From Bacillus mycoides (GTDB lineage Bacteria > Bacillota > Bacilli > Bacillales > Bacillaceae_G), in contig NZ_CP036132.1 of assembly GCF_018742245.1 (NCBI RefSeq), positions 987,001-1,051,000 on the forward strand: a stretch of DNA of 64,000 nucleotides, read 5' to 3'. The notes beneath the pieces are model-generated. The model was not told the origin of the DNA, searched no databases, and saw nothing but the letters and a program-made list of their open reading frames with translations. Positions 38,701 through 46,500 of this stretch are shown here, piece after piece. Within the stretch, counting starts at the first letter, position 1; every line of letters starts with the position of its first letter. A program made the translations under genes and the position numbers.

Positions 38701-40103
38701 TATGGAGCGAAGCTGAAGACGGTAAATACACATTGAAATATAGCATTAAAGCACAAATAGAAGCGATAAAGCAAGGTCCGGCAGAATGGTTCAAATATAA
38801 TAAAGAAGAGTTTAGTAAAGAGATAAAAACTGTGTATGAAGATAGTATGAAAGTAGCGAATAAAATAATTGATAAGTATAAGCCGTTAGCAGATGCAAGA
38901 GATGTTTTGGAAGCGCGTGATAAAAAATGGAGAGAAGCTGGTGAAGCAAATACGATAACAAGTAGCTGGAAAGCACAACTAGAGGCAGCAAAACAAGGTC
39001 CAAAAGCATGGTGGGAATATACTAAAAAAGGTTTTGGGGGAGAAACGAGACATCTATTTGAAGATGGGAAATCGTATCTTATCAAATATATGGACACACC
39101 AGGGTTATTTGATGAAGTTGATGATAAGGCTTCTGAGAAAAAAGATGATAAAAAAAAGGTTAGAGAAATAGAAAGAGAGGGGATAGAGAATCAAGTAGAG
39201 ACGGATGATTCAATTAAGTATAAAGAGCAGCTTCCACCATCTTTCTTCGACCAAATGATGGCTGAAATTGAAAGTGTTGAGGAGACCGATTATAAAAAAT
39301 TGGTAGCAGAACTACGTGAAGAAATTAGTTTGGAGACGGCTAGAAGAAAAGAAGAAGAAGATTTAAAGAAGGACAGTAAACAAGAAGTTAGGGATACATT
39401 TATTGATTCGGCGGCGGAAGCTTATGTTAAAGAAGATATTGTAGAAGAAGTGTTACGAGTGGAGACAGATACAACACTTGGAGAAACATTTATTGATAAT
39501 CTTGGAGAGAAAATATCTAGTAAATTATACTTAGATGGCTGGGAAGATGTTAAAAAGCAATTTACAGAGGCGACGCCGGGGTTACTGTCAACGGAGACAG
39601 AGAATACGATAAATGAGTTTGCCGAAGAAATACAAGAAGTAAAAGTTGATGTAGACGTAAGTGACCTTATGGACTCGTTGCAAGGAAACAATAGTATACT
39701 TGCTGAATCGGTAGACCATTATGTGAAAGGTAAACTCGGTGTAGATGAAATTCCCGAAGAAATAAGTGAAACATTACAAGAGGGAATAGAAGAAATTATA
39801 GATGAACTTGCAAGTGAAGTAACGGAATGGTTGTTAGGAGAAATTGTTCCATTTCTTCGTCACGTTCGTACACGTGTTGAGGAAGGGAAAAAAAATGGTG
39901 AAGGAGATACATTTGTAGAGCAATGGAAAAATGCCATTGCGCATTATAAGGAATTAATTAGAAGAAAAGAATTTACGAGGGAATTTGCGAAAGGGCTGGG
40001 AGAAGAAGCTAAAAATGTGGGCCGTCACGTTACGTATGCTACGATCGCTATCCCTCTCCTGACTATTAGATTAGGAAAACTGTTGTGTAAGCGAAAAAAA
40101 TAG
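35760..40103 (+). CDS. giant repeat protein of the novel cluster
   Basis: 1447 residues. Layout: a charged N terminus (1-116) with two copies of a FDKYN.Q short motif; 27 acidic repeats of 18 residues, such as ENPEGTENVEGKEKDSAL (about 117-600); a short acidic linker; six helical repeats of about 75 residues (about 660-1110), each with a (K)W.EAGEG..T...S..AQI.AAK.GP..W.KYN..EFSKEIK..YED core; a mixed region; and a degenerate seventh helical repeat at the end, closing with a hydrophobic, basic helix (YATIAIPLLTIRLGKLLCK) that could touch the membrane. No enzyme motif. It looks like a scaffold with a long disordered spacer. Start ATG overlaps the stop of the HerA-like gene. Confidence 0.8.
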   Translation: MNMKDFDRKDHVDKVEEEEKLEAKKEKSIEKESKNEQAYNFDKYNEQFEGRKQETIEDGSAENTKNISFDKYQKQLNKEVKEQQNERDAINPELDSPEVMEEKKIVQENTEGETPFENLEETENVEGKEKDSALENPEGTEKLEGKEKDAELENPEGKEKDSTLENLEETENVEGKEKDSALENPEGTENVEGKEKDSALENPEGTEKLEGKEKDAELENPEGTENVEGKEKDSTLENLEETENVEGKEKDSALENPEGTENVEGKEKDSALENPEGTEKLEGKEKDSTLENLEETENVEGKEKDSALENPEGTENVEGKEKDSALENPEGTEKLEGKEKDAELENPEENENVEGKEKDSTLENPEGTGNVEGKEKDSTLENLEETENVEGKEKEKEKDSALENPEGTENVEGKEKSSELENLEGTEKLEVKEKDAELEDPEGTENLEGKEKSSGLENPEETENVEGKEKDSALENPEETGNVEEKEKDSALENPEGTENVEGKEKSSELENLEGTENLEVKEKDAELENPEGTENLEGKEKDAELENPEGTENVEGKEKDAELENPEGTENVEGKEKDAELENPEGTENLEVKEEDSALENPEENENVEETPEQEVKEELNPFEQVEEETAKTELEQRSETEEESGFDLDALLDQKKKEIDQRTIGQILKERKDAWREAGYGDSFKEMWKNAIQAQIDAKKEGRWLKYNAEEFSKEIKNVYEDGMKLANKVIENNKILGPIKEVLEERNKKWNEAGEGKYTLKSSIEAQIEAAKQGPKAWWEYNKKEFSKEIKTAYEDCAKMADKITDNYKTLANIKVSLEERHEKRIEAGEGATLLEMCKNSVRAQIDAAKEGPKGWLKYNAEEFSKEIKNVYEDGVKIADKITDTYKVIANAKISLRERHEKRIEDGEGATLMEMCKNSVRAQIDAAKEGRWLKYNAEEFSKEIKNVYEDSMKVANKMIESNKILFSIKEVAIEREKIWSEAEDGKYTLKYSIKAQIEAIKQGPAEWFKYNKEEFSKEIKTVYEDSMKVANKIIDKYKPLADARDVLEARDKKWREAGEANTITSSWKAQLEAAKQGPKAWWEYTKKGFGGETRHLFEDGKSYLIKYMDTPGLFDEVDDKASEKKDDKKKVREIEREGIENQVETDDSIKYKEQLPPSFFDQMMAEIESVEETDYKKLVAELREEISLETARRKEEEDLKKDSKQEVRDTFIDSAAEAYVKEDIVEEVLRVETDTTLGETFIDNLGEKISSKLYLDGWEDVKKQFTEATPGLLSTETENTINEFAEEIQEVKVDVDVSDLMDSLQGNNSILAESVDHYVKGKLGVDEIPEEISETLQEGIEEIIDELASEVTEWLLGEIVPFLRHVRTRVEEGKKNGEGDTFVEQWKNAIAHYKELIRRKEFTREFAKGLGEEAKNVGRHVTYATIAIPLLTIRLGKLLCKRKK
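36108..37604 (+). repeat. 54-bp tandem repeat array (27 units plus a partial)
   Basis: In-frame array coding for the 18-residue units. Most units are exactly 54 bp. One is 36 bp (unit 3) and one is 66 bp (unit 16, with an EKEK insertion), both still in frame. Units group into a higher-order pattern of three (ENLEET.., ENPEGTENV.., ENPEGTEKL..) repeated several times, a sign of unequal exchange of 162-bp blocks. Likely to vary in length between strains. Confidence 0.95.
37750..39100 (+). repeat. six diverged helical repeats of about 225 bp
   Basis: Protein-level repeats beginning QRTIGQILKERKDAW, ILGPIKEVLEERNKKW, TLANIKVSLEERHEKR, VIANAKISLRERHEKR, ILFSIKEVAIEREKIW and PLADARDVLEARDKKW. Copies 3 and 4 are nearly identical (GEGATL.EMCKNSVRAQID), indicating recent duplication or conversion. 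Confidence 0.85.
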
Positions 40104-40135
40104 TAGTTTAATAAAATATTTATGAGGTGGATAAA

Positions 40136-40423
40136 ATGTCAACATTAAAAACAATAAAAGAGAATTTAATACAATCTGTAATTGCATCGGTATTAGCGGT
40201 GATTTCGGAAAAAGGATTAAAGCCAGTAGAAGAGTTGAAGATAGATGGATCTCCTATTGAATATGCTGGTGATGTAGGGATGTTCATTTCGGCTCTTATT
40301 GAATTACATGATATTTTTGAGTTGAACTTTGAAATGAATTTGAATGAAGTAGGAACGAAATTTCCAACAATTGAATCGCTTGTTGAGTACTTTATGATTC
40401 GAATTGTAGATGAAAAAATTTAA
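40136..40423 (+). CDS. acyl-carrier-like protein without the modified serine
   Basis: 95 residues from ATG 40136, with GAGGTGG six bases upstream; a GTG at 40127 lies inside that site. The stretch DVGMFISALIELHDIFELNF..T..PTIESLVEYFMIRI lines up with the carrier-protein pattern DSLD.VELVMALEEEF.I.....TVGDAVDYI, with the same spacing. The Ser that would carry phosphopantetheine is replaced by Val. It may therefore be a carrier fold used as a protein adaptor. This is a fold inference from pattern only. It closes the first half of the cluster. Confidence 0.6.
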   Translation: MSTLKTIKENLIQSVIASVLAVISEKGLKPVEELKIDGSPIEYAGDVGMFISALIELHDIFELNFEMNLNEVGTKFPTIESLVEYFMIRIVDEKI

Positions 40424-40716
40424 TAAGTTTGTAGTTCGGGTGGTTTGTAGTGTATGTGCTAAAGCCACCTGATTTTTATACCGGAAAATATTTTGTAACT
40501 TTTCTGAAAAAATATAACAAAAATGGTCGTAGAAGTTATAAAATAAACATAAAATGATGTAGTTAAATTGCGGGAAATTTTCATTGACGGAACTTTTTTA
40601 ACTATTTATTATAATAAATGAGTCTTGTTTATGGCAAATTTGTGAAAAAAATGTTAGATTTATCTTATTTGTTATACCGATATGTATTGTAAAAAGAATA
40701 TTGAGGAGCTGATTAG
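40424..40716 (+). promoter_or_regulatory. intergenic region with promoter for the second half of the cluster
   Basis: An imperfect hairpin (GGTGGTTT..AAAGCCACC) at about 40439-40478 is followed by TTTTTA. A good promoter lies further on: TTGACG (40584-40589), 17-base spacer, TATTAT (40607-40612). This predicts transcription of the Hsp70-J-AAA genes from about 40620, with a 100-base leader. Confidence 0.6.
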
Positions 40717-42234
40717 GTGATTATTGGTATCGATTTAGGAACAACTAACTCGGCGGTGGCATACATAGATGATAGTGGAAACCCAACAATTCTGCCAAAC
40801 CGTGAGGGAGAAAGAGTTACTCCATCAGTTATATTTTTTGAAGATGGATCACCTGTTATAGGTTCAACTGCAAAAAGTATTTCTGTATCAGACCCAACAA
40901 ATACTGTTCAATTTGTGAAGAGACAAATGGGAAATGCAAGTTATAAATTCCCGATAGCTGGAGATGTATTTACACCTGAGGATCTTTCGGCTCTTATCTT
41001 GAAACGTTTAAAAGAAGATGCAGAAGAAGCAATAGGCGCTAAAGTGACAAAAGCTGTTATCACAGTACCAGCTTATTTCGATGATGCGCAAAGAAAAGCA
41101 ACGCAAGATGCTGGGAGAATTGCTGGTTTAAATGTACTTAAGGTAATTAACGAACCAACGGCTGCTGCATTAGCATATGGTTTAGCGAATCGTGAGCAAC
41201 AGCAAAACGTAATGGTGTATGACTTAGGCGGCGGTACATTTGACGTGACGCTGATGCAACTAAATCAAGATGAAGTAATTGTTAAGGCTACTGGAGGAGA
41301 TCGTAACTTAGGTGGTTTCGATTTTGATAACAAAATTTTTGAATTAGTAGAACAGAAATTTGAAGAAGAGCATGGATTAGATTTATATGATGATTTAAAT
41401 GCAGTACAAGATTTACGTGAGAAGGCTGAAGCTTGTAAAAAAATGCTATCATCTCGTAAAAAATCGGTTATTACACTTTCATCTCAAGGGCGCACAGTAA
41501 AAGTTGAAGTGACAAAAGAAAAATTCGATGAAATTCTTTCGCCTCTTTTAAATCGTACCGCTTTAATTATGAAAAATGTTTTGATGGATGCTGAATTATC
41601 TTGGGAAGATATTGATAAGATTGTACTTGTTGGCGGCTCGACGAGAGTTCCAGCTGTTTCAGATTTAATTGAACGTACAACAGGAATTAAGCCTTCAAAA
41701 GATGTAAATCCTGATGAAGTAGTTGCGCTAGGAGCTGCTATTCAAGGAAGCTTATTACAAGTAGATAATGAAGCGTCTGACAATGCAGAAGAGTTTAAAC
41801 CGAAAACGAGAGTAGTAGATGTAAACTCGCATAGTTTAGGGATGTTACTTGTTGATCATAACACTGGTGGAGACATTAACCAAAAAATTATTGTTCGAAA
41901 TACACCAATTCCAGCTAGTAAAGAAGCTGTGTTTTATACAGTTGATGATGGGCAAACATCTCTTCGCGTTCAAGTAACAGAAGGGGAAGACAGTGACCCT
42001 GATTTTGTAAAAATTATCGGTCAATCGAATCTAGATTTAAGAGGACCAAAACCACAAGGATACCCAGTTCGCTTCATTTTTACATATGATGAAAATGGCG
42101 TTGTACACGTTTATGGAAAAGATGAAAATACTGGTCAACATTTAGGTGAAATGCAAATTGAAAGAAAATCAAATTTAACAGAAGCAGCAATTGAACAAAA
42201 AGCTGAAAAATTAGCAGGAATTTCAGTGGAATAA
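40717..42234 (+). CDS. DnaK-like Hsp70 lacking the C-terminal lid
   Basis: 505 residues from GTG 40717 behind GAGGAG. The nucleotide-binding domain is complete: IGIDLGTTNSAVAYI, KAVITVPAYFDDAQRKAT, INEPTAAALAYG, VYDLGGGTFDVTLMQ and VLVGGSTRVPAV. The substrate domain is a beta-sandwich (VNSHSLGMLLVD, IIVRNTPIPASKEAVFYTVDDGQTSLRVQVTEGE) but the protein stops where the helical lid (about 100 residues) would begin. The substrate-pocket region differs from DnaK. This is a dedicated Hsp70, not the housekeeping dnaK, and probably works with the J-like protein that follows. Confidence 0.9.
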   Translation: MIIGIDLGTTNSAVAYIDDSGNPTILPNREGERVTPSVIFFEDGSPVIGSTAKSISVSDPTNTVQFVKRQMGNASYKFPIAGDVFTPEDLSALILKRLKEDAEEAIGAKVTKAVITVPAYFDDAQRKATQDAGRIAGLNVLKVINEPTAAALAYGLANREQQQNVMVYDLGGGTFDVTLMQLNQDEVIVKATGGDRNLGGFDFDNKIFELVEQKFEEEHGLDLYDDLNAVQDLREKAEACKKMLSSRKKSVITLSSQGRTVKVEVTKEKFDEILSPLLNRTALIMKNVLMDAELSWEDIDKIVLVGGSTRVPAVSDLIERTTGIKPSKDVNPDEVVALGAAIQGSLLQVDNEASDNAEEFKPKTRVVDVNSHSLGMLLVDHNTGGDINQKIIVRNTPIPASKEAVFYTVDDGQTSLRVQVTEGEDSDPDFVKIIGQSNLDLRGPKPQGYPVRFIFTYDENGVVHVYGKDENTGQHLGEMQIERKSNLTEAAIEQKAEKLAGISVE

Positions 42235-42278
42235 CGATTTTTTTTGATGTATTTTATACGGATAGGGGTGTTTAACCT

Positions 42279-43445
42279 TTGGAGAATTATTATGAATTGC
42301 TGCAGGTTGATCCGAATATTGGAGCAGCCGAGCTGAAAGAGAAGTTAATTGAGGCGCAGCGAAAATGGTTAGGGAGAACGAATGCACCTGATTTAAAGCG
42401 TAGACAGGAAGCTGAACGAATAGTTGAGATTCTTGCTGAAGCCGAGGCAATTCTTTTGGATGAAGCGAAGAGAAGCGAGTATAACCGTACGTTAGAGGGT
42501 TCTACTCCTGAAGTGGATACAAATTACCAAGAACCGTTTGATAATACAACAGGATCTACTGCACAAGAATTAATAGATGAAGCATGGAATCTATTAGAGC
42601 AAGGAAGAGTTGCAGATGCAATTGTTGTAGGAAAAAGAGTGACTGAAAATTATGGAGCTAACGCACATGGATGGGCGATATTAGCGAGAGCACATTATAT
42701 GTGGAATGAGTTTGATGATGCGATTTATGAGTATAGAAAAGCGATGGACATCGAAACAAATAACGATGTATTCTATTATGATTTATCTGATGTTTATTTG
42801 GATCATCCGAAATTAAGCTTCGAAGAGCGATTAGATCACGCTGAAAGATTAACTCAACAAGCATTAAGTATTAAACCGAATGAGCGAGCATATCGTTTTA
42901 GAATGGCAGTAATTGCAAGATATAGAGATAACTATGATCAAGCGATTGATATTTTACGTCAATTAATTGAAACATATGGAAAAGACCCAAGTTTAGGCAA
43001 TGAATTGGCTTATAATTACTACTATAAGTGTTTATCGATGCTATATGCTCAAGAGAGTAATGGTGAGACTTATTATAGCTATATTTCTCAAGAGAGCGCT
43101 GAACAAGGACTAATCTTATTAAGAGAAGCAAAGATTTATGCAACAGATAGAGATTTACTTGGATACATTCAAACATTTATTGATTTAGGCGAAAAAGCAT
43201 TACAAACAAAGTTTCTAGTAGGGCGTTTTGCTGGTTTAGGTTTTATACCTGCAATATGGTTCTTAAATGCACTATTTTCTTTTTCATTTATTAGTTTATT
43301 AATTAGTGGAGCGTTACTTTACTTTGTTTGGAAAATTAGTAGAATTCCAGTTTGGCTTGATAATAAAGAAGTTAATACTGGTCAAAGAGAACAACGAAAT
43401 CGAAGTATTTTAACCGCCATAGCGGTTGTGTTCGGTAGAAAATAA
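42279..43445 (+). CDS. J-like TPR membrane protein
   Basis: 388 residues from TTG 42279 behind ATAGGGG. Residues 1-70 (ENYYELLQVDPNIGAAELKEKLIEAQRKW...AERIVEILAEAEAILLDEAKRSEYNR) have the helix order of a J domain, including the LLD..KR.EYNR end. The HPD tripeptide that stimulates Hsp70 is absent; the loop reads LGRTNAPD. The middle has several TPR-like helical pairs (WAILARAHYMWNEFDDAIYEYRKAMDI). Two hydrophobic segments near the C terminus (LGFIPAIWFLNALFSFSFISLLISGALLYFVW) anchor it. It lies 44 bases after the Hsp70 gene. Confidence 0.8.
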   Translation: MENYYELLQVDPNIGAAELKEKLIEAQRKWLGRTNAPDLKRRQEAERIVEILAEAEAILLDEAKRSEYNRTLEGSTPEVDTNYQEPFDNTTGSTAQELIDEAWNLLEQGRVADAIVVGKRVTENYGANAHGWAILARAHYMWNEFDDAIYEYRKAMDIETNNDVFYYDLSDVYLDHPKLSFEERLDHAERLTQQALSIKPNERAYRFRMAVIARYRDNYDQAIDILRQLIETYGKDPSLGNELAYNYYYKCLSMLYAQESNGETYYSYISQESAEQGLILLREAKIYATDRDLLGYIQTFIDLGEKALQTKFLVGRFAGLGFIPAIWFLNALFSFSFISLLISGALLYFVWKISRIPVWLDNKEVNTGQREQRNRSILTAIAVVFGRK

Positions 43446-43454
43446 TGAAACATT

Positions 43455-43484
43455 TTGAAAACTCCTGAATAGGAGTTTTCTTTA
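43455..43484 (+). terminator. terminator-like hairpin inside the cluster
   Basis: GAAAACTCCT (43457-43466) pairs perfectly with AGGAGTTTTC (43471-43480) around GAAT, followed by TTTATT. It lies 40 bases before the start of the giant AAA+ gene, so expression of that gene is probably reduced by attenuation. Confidence 0.65.
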
Positions 43485-43520
43485 TTCATAAGTCTTGAAT
43501 TGCTTTATAGGAGGGATACA

Positions 43521-46500
43521 ATGTCAACGGCAAATTTGTATAACAAAGAAGAGTTTTTGGCTTTTAAATCATTATTTGAAGCGAATGTCCATTCAGGAGA
43601 ATTGTCAAAAGCATTGACACAAATTGATGGATTACTTGCTCGATATCCTGATCATCCGGGGTTATTTTATTTAGCTGGATTGTTATTTTCACATAATCAA
43701 AATTACGATAAGGCAAAAACTTATTTTGAGCAAGCGCTATCACTAGATGAGAGTAATAGCGAATACATGGTGTATTTAGGGATAACATATGTAGAATTGA
43801 ATCAGCTTAATCAAGCAGAGACGTTGCTTCTAAGTGCATATAATTTAGGAGAAGCAGATATAACTACGGTAATGGGGTTAGGAAAATTATATTTAAAACA
43901 GGAAAACTATGAGAAAGCTAGATTTTATTTTAATAAAGTTTTAAGTCAAGATTCATTGCACCATGAAGCGAATGTCAGAATGGGACAAGCTTATCTGTTT
44001 GAAAAAAAGCATGTGCAACAAGCAATTACACATTTCGAACAAGCGTTGAAAAACGGAAAGAGTGAAGAATTAGAGTATTACTATGCGAAAGCTCTTTTAC
44101 AATCAGAAATGGAAGCGCAATGCATAAAGTGTTGTAAGAAATTTTTGATGAGAAATCCGAATTCCTCGTGGGCTGATCGATTCCGTGAGTTAATGCTAAA
44201 TGCTCAAGGAGTAAATACGAAGCAAACGCCTAAAGAGGACTACAAGCAGCAAAGAAGAAGAGACCCCAATTTCAATTCGAATACAGGGGAGCAAAATCAT
44301 AACAATGAAATCGATAAGTATCAAAGAGTGTTTGAAGATGCGAAGAAGCGTTTAAATAGCTATATATTTGGTCAGGAAGAGTTTATCGATCAGTTATGTA
44401 TGGGTTACATGAGAAGCTTTATTTACGAACGTCCAGATGCGAACTTAAAAAATGTTATTTTTGTCTCTGGTCGAAAAGGTACAGGAATATATAAATCAGT
44501 AAAATATTTAACAGCGATTATGAATGAGTATAGTTTATATGAAAAACCAGATGTACACTACATTGATATTAGTAGTTCGCTTGGAGCATCAGATATTGAA
44601 AGTACTTTTTTATCAGATGTGTATAGAGGGATCACGTCTAAATCAGATGTACTGTACTTTGATAATGTCGATAAATGTCCGCCTAATTTACTTTCTAATT
44701 TATCAGAGTTAATTATGAATGGGAAAGTTAAGTTGAAGGATCGCTATGTTTATAATGCGAATTTGCAAGCGCTCCAAAAAACATATAGCAGTTTAGCGGA
44801 GAAAGGTATTGATTCGATTCAAATAGAAAATAAGTTAATTATTTTATCTACTGAAAAGGATTTGAAAGAAATTCGTACAATGTTTCCGGTCACAGTATTA
44901 GAGAAAATAAAAGATTATCCGCAAACATCTGTATTACCGCTCCATACTTTGACAAAAATATCAGAGCGCTATTTGAAAAAATATCAAAAACGTATTCATA
45001 CGAAATTACAAGTGAATATGAACTGTACTCATGATGTATCTGATTTTATTGTTGAGAAAGCGAATTTAGCAATGGGTGTACACGGAATTAAGAGTTATAT
45101 AGAAGATGATATTTATCAGTCTATTACAAATCTGCGTATATCAGGGAAAATAGAACCAGGCATCATTTATCAACTTACAGCATCGGATGAATTATATTTA
45201 GATGATGGTGTGGAGAAAATACAAGTTACTCGTAAAAAAGCAGGAGCAGAAAATTTAGAAAATATTAAAGGTAAATTTGAAAAAGTCATTGGTTTGAATG
45301 CAGTTAAAGAGAGAGTCTTTCAATTGGAAGAGTTCTTGACACTGCAAAAAATTAGACAATCACGCGGATCGAAACAAACACGTTTAACGATGAATTTTAT
45401 CTTTACAGGAAACCCTGGTACAGGTAAGACTACTATCGCACGATTAGTCGCGGAATATTTAAAGGCTGTAGGTTATTTATCCAGCGGTCATTTAGTCGAA
45501 GTAGATCGATCTCTTTTAGTCGGTCAATATATAGGAGATACAGCGCCAAAAACACAAGCTGTGATTGATTCTGCAAAAGGCGGGGTTTTATTCATTGATG
45601 AAGCATATTCTTTAGCTAGAGGTGGAGAAAATGATTTTGGGAAAGAAGCTATTGACACTATAGTTAAAGGAATGGAAGACCTTAGAGAAGATTTAGTTGT
45701 AATTCTTGCTGGATATAAGGATGAAATGGACGGTTTTTTAAAGACAAATCCAGGCTTGCAATCTAGATTTAATAATCATATAGATTTTCCTGATTATACA
45801 TCTGAAGAGCTCTTCATGATTTCTGAAAAAATTGTAGAAAGTGAAGGGTTTACTATTGCAGATGATTTGAAAGATGATTTGATTGAAGAATTCTCGAGAA
45901 AACAAATACCAGGAAAAAATGATTCTGGAAATGGACGATTGGCAAGAAATATCGTTGAGAAGGCTATGGCGGAGCAAGCAGCTAGACTTAAAAATTCTGG
46001 TGATACGTTAAAACTTTTAAGCGATGAAGAATTAAATATGTTAACGAAAGATGATTTTGGATTAGGCGCAGAAAATACATTTGACTTAAATGCTGAATTA
46101 GATAAAATCATTGGCCTTGATCAAGTGAAAGAATTTATGAGGGGGATGGAACTTCAGCTTGTAGCGCAGAAGAAAAGAAAGAATGCTGGATTACAATCTC
46201 CGGTTGGGCAAAGTCTGAATATGATTTTCACCGGTAATCCAGGAACAGGTAAAACAACTGTTGCTAGATTATTAGGGACAATGATGAAAGAAATGGGGAT
46301 TTTAAAATCTGGACATTTCGTTGAAGTTGATCGAGGGGGACTTGTTGGCCAGTATTTAGGACATACAGCACCGAAAACAACTGATAAATTTATGTCTGCT
46401 TTAGGTGGGATTTTATTTATTGATGAAGCGTATTCATTGGCTACTGATAAATTTGGAAAAGAAGCAATCGATACGATTGTAAAACTTATGGAAGATCATC

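Noticed and set aside
38423..39097. Minus-strand frame of 224 residues over the helical repeats
   Set aside because: Its repeats mirror those of the sense protein; no start signals.
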